Shown here in pieces: positions 26,972 through 34,123 of a stretch of 64,000 nucleotides of DNA. Position 1 is the stretch's first letter. The number at the start of each line of letters is the position of its first letter. A model generated the notes under the pieces. The model saw only the letters and a list, made by a program, of their open reading frames with translations, was not told the origin of the DNA and ran no database searches. Both the position numbers and the translations under genes were made by a program. The DNA comes from RI-43 sp033764725 (GTDB lineage: Bacteria > Pseudomonadota > Alphaproteobacteria > Caulobacterales > Aquidulcibacteraceae). The stretch lies in NCBI GenBank assembly GCA_033764725.1, contig JANRIR010000014.1, positions 1 through 64,000 on the forward strand. Reading direction: 5' to 3'.

Positions 26972-27088
26972 CCTCCCTCTCCCTCCCGTGGAGGGAGAGG
27001 GCCGGGGTGAGGGCGGATGCGCGAACGATTCAGGCTTCTCGCTGCCCCCTCACCCTGACCCTCTCCCCCAGAAATGGGGGAGAGGGAA
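26972..27088. repeat. intergenic nested palindrome, CCCTCTCC family
   Basis: Between the rodZ-like gene and ispG. Two perfect 12-bp stems, CCCTCTCCCTCC/GGAGGGAGAGGG with a three-base loop (26975-27001) and CCCTCTCCCCCA/TGGGGGAGAGGG with a GAAA loop (27059-27086), are joined by an outer pairing of GGGTGAGGG (27005-27013) with CCCTCACCC (27047-27055). It differs in sequence from copies A to D and looks like a second repeat family. Confidence 0.85.
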
Positions 27089-27156
27089 TGCGCCGCGCGC
27101 ATCGCCTCTGCTGAGGCTTTGGCCTATGGTGTGTGCATAGACTTCAAGGAGCGCTC

Positions 27157-28284
27157 ATGCCGGCCGACGGCGCGCACGATCTGCACCACATCCGCCCCTG
27201 GCGGCGCATCGAACGGCGCAAGAGCCGCCGCATCATGGTGGGTCCGGTGCCGGTCGGCGGCGATGCGCCGATCAGCGTTCAGACGATGACGAACACGCTG
27301 ACCGCTGATGCGGCCGCGACAATCGAGCAAATTGGCCGCGCAGAGGAGGCCGGCGCCGATATCGTGCGCGTGTCCTGCCCCGATGAGGAGAGCACGGCCG
27401 CCTTCGCGCAGATCGCGCGCGCCGCGAAGGTCCCGCTCGTCGCCGACATTCATTTCCATTATCGCCGCGCCATCGAGGCCGCGATCGCGGGCGCCGCATG
27501 CCTGCGCATCAATCCGGGCAATATCGGCTCGGCCCAGCGCGTCCGCGATGTCGTGCAGGCGGCGAAGGATCACGGCTGTTCGATCCGCATCGGCGTCAAC
27601 GCCGGTTCGCTGGAAAGCGATCTGTTGGAGAAATACGGAGAGCCGTGCCCGGAGGCGATGGTCGAAAGCGCGCTCAAGCACGCCGCCATTCTCGAGGAAC
27701 ATGATTTCAGGGAATACAAAATATCGGTGAAGGCGTCCGATCCGTTCCTCACGGTCGCGGCCTATCAGCAGCTTTCGGAAGCGACCGATGCGCCACTGCA
27801 TCTGGGCGTCACCGAAGCGGGCGCGCTGCGCACGGGGACAGTGAAGAGTTCGATCGGCATCGGCTCACTGCTGTGGGCCGGCATCGGCGACACGATTCGC
27901 GTGTCGCTCGCCGCCGATCCGGTCGAAGAAGTGAAGGTCGGCCACGACATCCTGAAATCGCTCGGCCTGCGCACGCGCGGCGTGAACATCATCGCCTGCC
28001 CCTCCTGCGCGCGGCAGGGGTTCGACGTGATCAAGACGGTGGAGATTCTGGAAGCGAGGCTCGCGCACATCGCCGAGCCGATCTCGCTGTCCATCATCGG
28101 CTGCGTGGTGAACGGCCCCGGCGAAGCGCTGATGACCGATCTAGGCTTCACCGGCGGCGGCAAGGGCGCCGGCATGGTGTACGTCGCCGGCAAGCAGGAT
28201 CACAAGCAGGACAATGAGGGGATGGTGGAGCACATCGTGGCGCTGGTGGAGGCGCGGGCGCGGGAGGTGCGGGGGGCGACATGA
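27157..28284 (+). CDS. ispG: 4-hydroxy-3-methylbut-2-enyl diphosphate synthase (flavodoxin)
   Basis: IspG (GcpE) reductively opens MEcPP to HMBPP in the MEP isoprenoid pathway using a [4Fe-4S] cluster. The 375-aa product has the QTMTNTLTAD motif, VADIHFHYRRA, RINPGNIG, and the cluster cysteines in IACPSCARQG and IIGCVVNGPGEA. Start ATG 27157 has AAGGAG five bases upstream; a GTG at 27133 is in frame but less likely. The stop overlaps the next gene as ATGA. Confidence 0.96.
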   Translation: MPADGAHDLHHIRPWRRIERRKSRRIMVGPVPVGGDAPISVQTMTNTLTADAAATIEQIGRAEEAGADIVRVSCPDEESTAAFAQIARAAKVPLVADIHFHYRRAIEAAIAGAACLRINPGNIGSAQRVRDVVQAAKDHGCSIRIGVNAGSLESDLLEKYGEPCPEAMVESALKHAAILEEHDFREYKISVKASDPFLTVAAYQQLSEATDAPLHLGVTEAGALRTGTVKSSIGIGSLLWAGIGDTIRVSLAADPVEEVKVGHDILKSLGLRTRGVNIIACPSCARQGFDVIKTVEILEARLAHIAEPISLSIIGCVVNGPGEALMTDLGFTGGGKGAGMVYVAGKQDHKQDNEGMVEHIVALVEARAREVRGAT

Positions 28285-28733
28285 AACTTCTCTTGCTCGC
28301 GGCGGCGTTTGCGCTGTCCGCCTGCGCCACAGCGCCTCGATCCCTCGATGGGACGCGCGCCGAAATCCTCGCCCTGCAGCAGCGCTGGGCCGAAGCGCGC
28401 ATGGCGCAGGACGCGGCCTATCTGGAAGAGTTCTATGCGGACGATTTCCGCGTGCTGGCGATGGACGGCAATGAAGTCTCCCGCGCGGAGGACATCGCGA
28501 ATTTCGCGACGAAGATTTTGAAACCAGAGCTGATCGCCAACGAGGACATGGAGGTGCGCGTGTATGGCGACGCGGCGGTGGTGACCGGCGTCGAGCGCGT
28601 GCGCGGAACTTATCGCGACTTTCCCGGCGCCTTCACCCTGCGATTTACGAACATCTACGTCCGCGATGGCGGCCGCTGGCGCCTGGCGCACCATCATTCG
28701 ACACCCATCCCCGAGCGCGCGCCGCCGCCGTGA
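28281..28733 (+). CDS. lipoprotein with NTF2-like (DUF4440/SnoaL-type) domain
   Basis: A 150-aa protein with a lipoprotein signal (MKLLLLAAAFALSAC, lipobox LSAC at about 12-15) followed by an NTF2-like fold: RAEILALQQRWAEARMAQDAAYLEEFYADDF, then WRLAHHHSTPI near the end, as in DUF4440 proteins. Likely periplasmic or outer-membrane-associated. Function is not known; the fold often binds small ligands. The ATG overlaps the ispG stop (ATGA), indicating coupled translation, though a functional link with isoprenoid synthesis is not implied. Confidence 0.82.
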   Translation: MKLLLLAAAFALSACATAPRSLDGTRAEILALQQRWAEARMAQDAAYLEEFYADDFRVLAMDGNEVSRAEDIANFATKILKPELIANEDMEVRVYGDAAVVTGVERVRGTYRDFPGAFTLRFTNIYVRDGGRWRLAHHHSTPIPERAPPP

Positions 28734-28804
28734 GCGGCGCCGCTCCCTGCTTTTGACACGAGCGCCGCCCAAGCGCAGGGTGCTCTAAAAAAGGGGAGGG
28801 CAGC

Positions 28805-29449
28805 ATGATCATCACCCGGCGCCGCTCGATGGCGCTGTTGTCCGCGAGCGCGCTCGCTGCATGCGCCTCCGACATAGACCGCGACGCAGCGGCGCTCGCC
28901 TTGACCCCGCGTGAAACCGAAGGGCCGTTTTTCCCTGAGGATGTCAGCGGCGAAAGCGATGTCGATCTTACCCGCCTCGCAGGGCGCAGCGCGCGCGCGA
29001 CGGGGCAGGTGATCACGGTGCGCGGCCGCGTGTTGGACCGCTTCGGCGCGCCGATTACGGGCGCGCGCGTAGAGCTGTGGCAGGCCAACGCCGCTGGCCG
29101 CTACGCTCACAGCGCCGACGCGGGCAATCCCGCCCCGCTCGACCCCGATTTCCAGGGCTATGGCGCGATCACCACCGGCGCCGACGGCGCGTTCCGCTTC
29201 ACCACGATCCGGCCGGGCGGCTACCTGGTGGCGCGACAGGGCCCGCGCACGCCGCACCTGCACTGGAAGATCGCCGCCGGCGCCGCCGCGCTGACCACGC
29301 AGAGCTATTTCCCCGGCGACTCCGCCAACGAGGCGGATTTCTTGATCCGCGCCATGGGCGCGCCGGCGCAGCGCCTGATGGCGCGCGACGCCGGCGTCGA
29401 CGAGGCCGGCGCGCCGCGCTTCGATTGGGATGTCGTGCTGGCGGCGTAA
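28805..29449 (+). CDS. lipoprotein-anchored intradiol ring-cleavage dioxygenase-like protein
   Basis: A 214-aa protein with a twin-arginine-like, lipoprotein-type N-terminus (TRRRSMALLSASALAAC) and an intradiol dioxygenase domain: TPRETEGPFFPED, a beta-sandwich core with GARVELWQANAAGRYAH, and RPGGYLVARQGPRTPHLHW. The iron(III) ligands of the family, two tyrosines and the HLH pair, appear to be present. Related enzymes cleave protocatechuate or catechol, but export and anchoring are unusual and the substrate is unknown. No aromatic-catabolism genes are nearby. Confidence 0.82.
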   Translation: MIITRRRSMALLSASALAACASDIDRDAAALALTPRETEGPFFPEDVSGESDVDLTRLAGRSARATGQVITVRGRVLDRFGAPITGARVELWQANAAGRYAHSADAGNPAPLDPDFQGYGAITTGADGAFRFTTIRPGGYLVARQGPRTPHLHWKIAAGAAALTTQSYFPGDSANEADFLIRAMGAPAQRLMARDAGVDEAGAPRFDWDVVLAA

Positions 29450-29531
29450 GCCGCGCGAGGGCCGAGCGGCGCGGCATGCGCGCCGACGCGCGCGGCTCGC
29501 GCCGGGGGGCGGGGTCTGCTAAACCCCCGCC

Positions 29532-29963
29532 ATGCTCCAAGACCACCTTCAGGAAACCTATCAATATCTGTTCGATCAGGCGCATCTGGCGCTGCAGCAG
29601 GGCGGCTCCATGCGCCCGTTCGGCGCCGGCACGCGCCGCACGGGCGAGACCATCGAGGCGCGGGTGGAGACGCGCCCAGGCGACGATGGCGCCGCGCCGC
29701 ACATCCAGGGTCTGATCGCGGGCTTTCGCCAGGAGGACGCCGAGCACGGCCTGATCGCGGCAGGGTTGGTGTTCGACGCGGCCGTCGAAGACGGCGGAAC
29801 CGTGTTCTCCCGCGCGCTGTGTTTTCATCTCGAGGCCGCCAATGGCCGAGCCTTGCAGGTGATCGTGCCGTACGACATGCGCGTCGGCGCGGTGATCGAA
29901 TTCGCCGAGCCGGCGATCGAAGAGGTTTTGCCCGAAGTGTTCACCGCCGCCGCGGCGACGTGA
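29532..29963 (+). CDS. hypothetical protein, 143 aa
   Basis: A soluble protein beginning MLQDHLQETYQYLFDQAHLAL with charged and aromatic residues spread through it and the segment FSRALCFHLEAANGRALQV, a composition expected of a real folded protein. I do not recognise the family. It ends 11 bases before the prfA ATG, so it is probably translated with prfA. No signal peptide or membrane segment is seen. Confidence 0.68.
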   Translation: MLQDHLQETYQYLFDQAHLALQQGGSMRPFGAGTRRTGETIEARVETRPGDDGAAPHIQGLIAGFRQEDAEHGLIAAGLVFDAAVEDGGTVFSRALCFHLEAANGRALQVIVPYDMRVGAVIEFAEPAIEEVLPEVFTAAAAT

Positions 29964-29974
29964 CGGTCCCAGCC

Positions 29975-31057
29975 ATGCTCGACCTCACACGCTTGGAGAA
30001 GCGCTTGGCGCAAGTCGCCGAGCGGTTCCACATGATCGAAAGCCGCATGGCTGCGACGTCGGACGGCGCGGAAATCCTCAAGCTGTCGCGTGAGCATGCG
30101 GAGCTCAAGCCTGTCGCCGACGCGGTGCGCGAGCTGGCCGCTGCGCGCGAAGAGGTCGCCAATGTGCGCGCCATGCTCGATGACGGCGACGCCGACCTCG
30201 CAGCGCTTGCGCGCGAAGAGATTTCGGCGGCCGAGGCGCGCCTTGAAGCCGCCGCCGCAGCAGCGCAATTGTTGCTGATTCCAAAAAGCAAAGACGAGGC
30301 CGCGTCAGCGATTCTGGAAGTGCGCGCCGGCACCGGCGGCGAAGAGGCCGGCCTGTTCGCGGCTGATCTGTTGCGCATGTATCAGCGCTACGCCGCGCTG
30401 CAGGGCTGGCGTTTCGATATCGAGGAGGCGAGCGAGACCGGCCTCGGCGGCGTGCGCGAGGCGGTGGCGTCGGTCACCGGCGTCGGCGTGTTCGGCAAGC
30501 TGCGCTTCGAAAGCGGCGTGCACCGCGTGCAGCGCGTGCCGGAAACCGAAGCGGGCGGGCGCATCCATACGTCCGCGGCGACGGTTGCGGTGCTGCCGCA
30601 GCCCGACGACGTCGATGTCGTGATCAACGAGGCCGACATCCGCATCGACACGATGCGCGCCTCCGGCGCCGGGGGCCAGCACGTCAACAAGACCGACAGC
30701 GCGGTGCGCATGACGCACATCCCCACCGGCATCGTCGTGGTGTCGATGGAGAAGTCGCAGCACCAGAACCGCGCCCAGGCGATGAAGATTTTGCGCGCGC
30801 GCCTTTACGATCTCGAGCAGCAGAAGCGCGACGCCGCGCGCGCCGCCGACCGCAAGGGCCAGGTCGGCTCAGGCGACCGCAGCGAGCGCATCCGCACCTA
30901 CAATTTTCCACAAGGCCGCGTCACCGATCACCGCATCAACCTCACCGTCTACAATCTGCCCGACGTGATCGACGGCCCGGGCCTTGCGCCGATCATCGAC
31001 GCGTTGCTCGCCGATGATCGCGCCGCCAAGCTCGCGGCGCTGGCGGAGGAGGCGTGA
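29975..31057 (+). CDS. prfA: peptide chain release factor 1
   Basis: RF1 recognises UAA and UAG stop codons and triggers peptide release. The 360-aa product has the anticodon-like PET tripeptide (in RVPETEAGGRIHTS), the catalytic GGQ in SGAGGQHVNKTDSAV, and the usual N-terminal helical domain. The ATG at 29975 (MLDLTRLEKRL) gives the family length; the frame remains open upstream through the previous gene. The stop overlaps the MOSC gene start as TGATG, and prmC, whose product methylates the GGQ glutamine, is two genes downstream. Confidence 0.97.
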   Translation: MLDLTRLEKRLAQVAERFHMIESRMAATSDGAEILKLSREHAELKPVADAVRELAAAREEVANVRAMLDDGDADLAALAREEISAAEARLEAAAAAAQLLLIPKSKDEAASAILEVRAGTGGEEAGLFAADLLRMYQRYAALQGWRFDIEEASETGLGGVREAVASVTGVGVFGKLRFESGVHRVQRVPETEAGGRIHTSAATVAVLPQPDDVDVVINEADIRIDTMRASGAGGQHVNKTDSAVRMTHIPTGIVVVSMEKSQHQNRAQAMKILRARLYDLEQQKRDAARAADRKGQVGSGDRSERIRTYNFPQGRVTDHRINLTVYNLPDVIDGPGLAPIIDALLADDRAAKLAALAEEA

Positions 31058-31806
31058 TGGGGTCTGTCGAGGCGCTCTATCGCCATCCGGTGAAGGGGTT
31101 CACGCCGGAGCGGCTCGCGCGCACGCGCCTGGCGCCGGGCGAGGGGATTGCGTGGGATCGTGCGTTTGCGATCGAAGACCGGCCGTCCGGGTTCGATCCA
31201 GCAGCGCCGGCGTTCGTCTCCAAGATGAAATTCATGGTGCTGGCCAAGATGCCGATGCTGGCGCGCCTGCGCACCCGGTTTGACGACGCCACCGGCGTGT
31301 TCAGCGTCGAGACCGACGCGGGCGCATTCTCCGCCTGCCTGTTCGACGCCGCCGGCCGGGACGCCTTCGCCGCTTGGCTGCAGGATTATCTCGGCGCAGA
31401 CGCGGCCGGGGCCTTGCGCGTTCTGCCCGCGCCGGGCGCGCATCGCTTTTTCGACCATCCCCAGGGCGATGTGTCGCTGATCAATCTGGCCAGCGTGCGC
31501 GACTTCGCCCAGCGCCTCGGCCGCCCCATCGACCCCTTGCGGTTTCGCGCAAACATTTATGTCGAAGGCTGGCCGCCCTGGGCGGAGGACGAAGCGAAGG
31601 CGGTCGCGCTCGGCGCCGCATCGGCCGACGTGTTCAAGCCGATCGTGCGCTGCGCGGCGACCCACGTGGACCTGGAGCGCGGTGTGCGCGACATCGACCT
31701 CGTCGGGGAATTGCACCGCCTGTTCGGGCGCACCACATGCGGCGTGTATCTGCACGTGACCGACGGCGCCGCCGTGTCGCAGGGCGACAGCGCTCTCTGC
31801 CGGTGA
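31057..31806 (+). CDS. MOSC domain-containing protein
   Basis: A 249-aa protein with the MOSC N-terminal barrel (VEALYRHPVKGFTPERLA) and a C-terminal MOSC domain, including the R-C-x-x-T-H-V-D motif (IVRCAATHVD) with the conserved cysteine. MOSC domains handle sulfur for molybdenum-cofactor enzymes or act as YiiM/YcbX-type reductases; this one resembles the YcbX-like group, but the substrate is not known. The ATG at 31057 overlaps the prfA stop and has GGAGGAGG upstream. Confidence 0.86.
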   Translation: MGSVEALYRHPVKGFTPERLARTRLAPGEGIAWDRAFAIEDRPSGFDPAAPAFVSKMKFMVLAKMPMLARLRTRFDDATGVFSVETDAGAFSACLFDAAGRDAFAAWLQDYLGADAAGALRVLPAPGAHRFFDHPQGDVSLINLASVRDFAQRLGRPIDPLRFRANIYVEGWPPWAEDEAKAVALGAASADVFKPIVRCAATHVDLERGVRDIDLVGELHRLFGRTTCGVYLHVTDGAAVSQGDSALCR

Positions 31807-31947
31807 CGGCGAAGCGGGCGTCGGCGCCGATCCAATGGGCGGCGGCATGCGATCGACGCGATCGCCGCGCGGTTCTGCGCGGCGCAGATGCGGTTTCAAC
31901 CTAGCCTCGCGCGGCGCGATCGAGCGGCGAATTGGGGGAGCGGCGAC

Positions 31948-32844
31948 ATGGGAACGATCCTGGCCCAATCCGAAGCTGCGCCGACTTTGGTGTCGGCCTG
32001 GACCGCCGCGCGCCGCGCGCTGGAGGCGGCGGGCGTCGCGCTGCCGGTGTTCGACGCGCGGCTGCTGATCGAAGCGGGCGCGGGCGTGCGCCGGCTGGAC
32101 ATCCTCACCGATCCGCACCGCGCGCTCGACGCCGGCCAGATCGGCGCGATCGAAGCGCTGGTGGCGCGGCGCGTCGCCCGCGAGCCGATCAGCCACATCC
32201 TCGGCCGCAAAGGCTTTCGCGGCTTCGATCTGAAGGTGACGCGCGATGTCCTCTCGCCGCGTCCGGAGACAGAGCACGTGGTCGAGGCGGCGCTGTCGAT
32301 GCTCGATCTGCACGCGCCCGCGACGGTGCTCGACCTGGGTGTGGGATCGGGGGCGATCCTGCTGGCGATCCTGATGGAGCGGCCGCACGCCATGGGCGTC
32401 GGCGTCGACAAGAGCGCCGCGGCCCTGGCGGTGGCGCGGGAAAACGCCGAAGCGCTGGGCCTCGCGCCGCGCGTGCGCCTCATGGAGGGCGATTGGGGCG
32501 CGGGGCTCGACGGCACCTTCGACGCCATTGTCTCCAATCCGCCCTATGTGCGCAGCGGCGCGATCGGGCTCCTGGAGCCGGAAGTGCATCGCTACGAGCC
32601 GCACCTGGCGCTGGATGGCGGCCGCGACGGGCTCGACGCCTATCGCGCGCTGGCCCCGCAGCTGCGCCGCCTGCTTCGACCCGGCGGCGGCTTCGCGCTG
32701 GAGGTCGGCGAGGGCCAGGCCGAGGCGGTCTGGGCCCATGTCGCCGCCGCCGGCCTTGAGCCGGAGGGGGTGCTGGACGACCTCGCGGGCGTTCCGCGCG
32801 TGGTCTATGGACGCGCGCCGCACGCGCCAACGCCGCACGCCTGA
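31948..32844 (+). CDS. prmC: protein-(glutamine-N5) methyltransferase, release factor-specific
   Basis: PrmC (HemK) methylates the glutamine of the GGQ motif in RF1 and RF2. The 298-aa product has an N-terminal helical domain, the SAM motif VLDLGVGSGAILLAI (about 128-142) and the NPPY motif that binds the target glutamine (SNPPYV). Start ATG 31948 has GGGGGAG seven bases upstream. It lies after prfA and the MOSC gene in the conserved prfA-prmC-DUF4167-clpB order. Confidence 0.94.
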   Translation: MGTILAQSEAAPTLVSAWTAARRALEAAGVALPVFDARLLIEAGAGVRRLDILTDPHRALDAGQIGAIEALVARRVAREPISHILGRKGFRGFDLKVTRDVLSPRPETEHVVEAALSMLDLHAPATVLDLGVGSGAILLAILMERPHAMGVGVDKSAAALAVARENAEALGLAPRVRLMEGDWGAGLDGTFDAIVSNPPYVRSGAIGLLEPEVHRYEPHLALDGGRDGLDAYRALAPQLRRLLRPGGGFALEVGEGQAEAVWAHVAAAGLEPEGVLDDLAGVPRVVYGRAPHAPTPHA

Positions 32845-33171
32845 ACGAAAAAATGGTTGGAGGGGCGGGCGCGAAGCATTATTGTCAGGTCAGAAGAAGA
32901 GCAGGAGGCCACGGGCGGGCGGTCTCCGTTGGGCTCGGCTTCGATAGCGGACAGCGCATTGCAGCCGCTCTGCCCAGACATGAAGGGGCTGTTGATCTCG
33001 GTTCCGAAGAATTTGGCCGAGATCGGCGGACGCCGAACACCAGGGCAGGCAAGCGCACCGTGACTTGGTCGTAATGGATGCCGACGTAAGTGGCGATGAA
33101 ACGCGTGCGTGCGAGGGCGCGCCCGCACGGAGCGCGCGGCGCGGCCCGCAAACCCGATAGGTGAAGCCTTG
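32845..33171. other. 327-base gap without a convincing gene; one 8-bp hairpin
   Basis: Between prmC and the DUF4167 gene. Short open frames exist in both directions, but none has a good start, ribosome-binding site or recognisable product. The clearest structure is an exact inverted repeat GATCTCGG (32994-33001) / CCGAGATC (33017-33024) around a 15-base loop TTCCGAAGAATTTGG. The composition looks less GC-rich than nearby genes. It could contain a promoter and leader for DUF4167-clpB, a small RNA or a decayed gene. Confidence 0.4.
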
Positions 33172-34002
33172 ATGAAGAGACAGCGTGGCCGAGGGCGCAA
33201 GCCCGGTGGCGGACACCAGCCGAACCGGACGTTCGAAAGCAACGGCCCTGAGATGAAAGTGCGCGGCCCTGCCCCGCACATCTACGAAAAATACATGCAG
33301 CTTGCGCGCGACGCCCATTCGTCCGGCGATCGGGTCATGGCGGAAAACTATCTCCAGCATGCGGAGCACTATTTCCGTGTGATGCGCGCCATGCAGCCGA
33401 CCTTCGTGCCGCAGCAGACAGACCGCTTCGCGCAGGATTTCGACGACGACGGCGACGAGGACGGCGCCGAGGCGCAGGACGGCGATCAGCCGGAAGCCGC
33501 AGCCCAGCCGGGCGGAGAGGCGCGCGAGGGCGAGGCCGCCGGCTTCGAGGGCGAGCAGGGACAGGACCAGCGCGATCGCTTCAATCGCGGCCCGCGGCGC
33601 GGCCGCCGCAATCGGTTCCGCCCGGATGGCGACCGCCAGAATTACGGCGAACGGCAAGGGTTCGGCGAAGGCCAGCCGCGCTATGAGCAGCGCGGCGAAG
33701 GCCAGCGGTCCGACGGGAACGGCGAACGCTACGAGCGGCGCGAGCCGCGCGAGCCTTATGGCGATCGCCGCGAAGCGCGCGATCACAGCGGTGAGCGGCG
33801 GGATCCGCGCGATGGCGGCGGCGATGAGCGCGGAGAACGGCGTGACCGCGCCGAGCGGCCAGAGCGCGCTGAGCGCCCCGAACGCGCTGAACGGCCCGAA
33901 CGCAGCGAAAGGCCCGAACGCGGCGAGCGGCGCGAGCGCGACGGCGGCGGCCCGCCGGAAGGCTTCGGCGGGCAGGCGCCGGCGTTCCTGGGCAGCGACT
34001 GA
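33172..34002 (+). CDS. DUF4167 domain-containing protein
   Basis: A 276-aa protein starting MKRQRGRGRKPGG with the DUF4167 domain (residues 1-75: RTFESNGPEMKVRG, IYEKYMQLARDAHSSGDRV, AENYLQHAEHYFRVM). The rest is acidic then strongly arginine/glutamate-rich and probably disordered, a combination that suggests RNA binding but is not proof. This domain is an alphaproteobacterial marker and its gene typically lies between prmC and clpB, as here. The start is chosen at the conserved basic N-terminus. Confidence 0.93.
   Translation: MKRQRGRGRKPGGGHQPNRTFESNGPEMKVRGPAPHIYEKYMQLARDAHSSGDRVMAENYLQHAEHYFRVMRAMQPTFVPQQTDRFAQDFDDDGDEDGAEAQDGDQPEAAAQPGGEAREGEAAGFEGEQGQDQRDRFNRGPRRGRRNRFRPDGDRQNYGERQGFGEGQPRYEQRGEGQRSDGNGERYERREPREPYGDRREARDHSGERRDPRDGGGDERGERRDRAERPERAERPERAERPERSERPERGERRERDGGGPPEGFGGQAPAFLGSD
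33853..33924 (+). repeat. four tandem 18-bp units coding ERPERA-type hexapeptides
   Basis: Within the DUF4167 gene, four imperfect 18-base units (33853-33870, 33871-33888, 33889-33906, 33907-33924) encode E-R-P-E-R followed by A, A, S and G. They are in frame and diverged at several third positions, so the repeat is old or under amino-acid selection. It is a coding repeat, not a CRISPR. Confidence 0.85.
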
Positions 34003-34035
34003 GACTGCGACAGGGCGGCGCATGGCTGCGCAGCC

Positions 34036-34064
34036 CTTGTGTGCTTTCTAGGTCACACCTACCT
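34036..34064 (+). promoter_or_regulatory. candidate heat-shock (sigma-32-like) promoter of clpB
   Basis: CTTG at 34036-34039 and CCTACCT at 34058-34064, 18 bases apart, match the alphaproteobacterial sigma-32 pattern CTTG-N17/18-CyTATnT at all but one fixed position. It lies about 60 bases upstream of the clpB ATG. This is a by-eye match and no transcript data are available. Confidence 0.4.
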
Positions 34065-34123
34065 CCCGCGTATCGCACGGGTCGCCGCTTACGGGGCTCA
34101 AAACAGCGTGGAGGAGGGGCCTC

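Noticed and set aside
32853..33074. 73-aa frame in the gap before the DUF4167 gene
   Set aside because: No ribosome-binding site, no motif, and two other frames are equally open.
33853..33924. Possible CRISPR-like direct repeats
   Set aside because: No spacers; the units are in-frame codon repeats in the DUF4167 gene.
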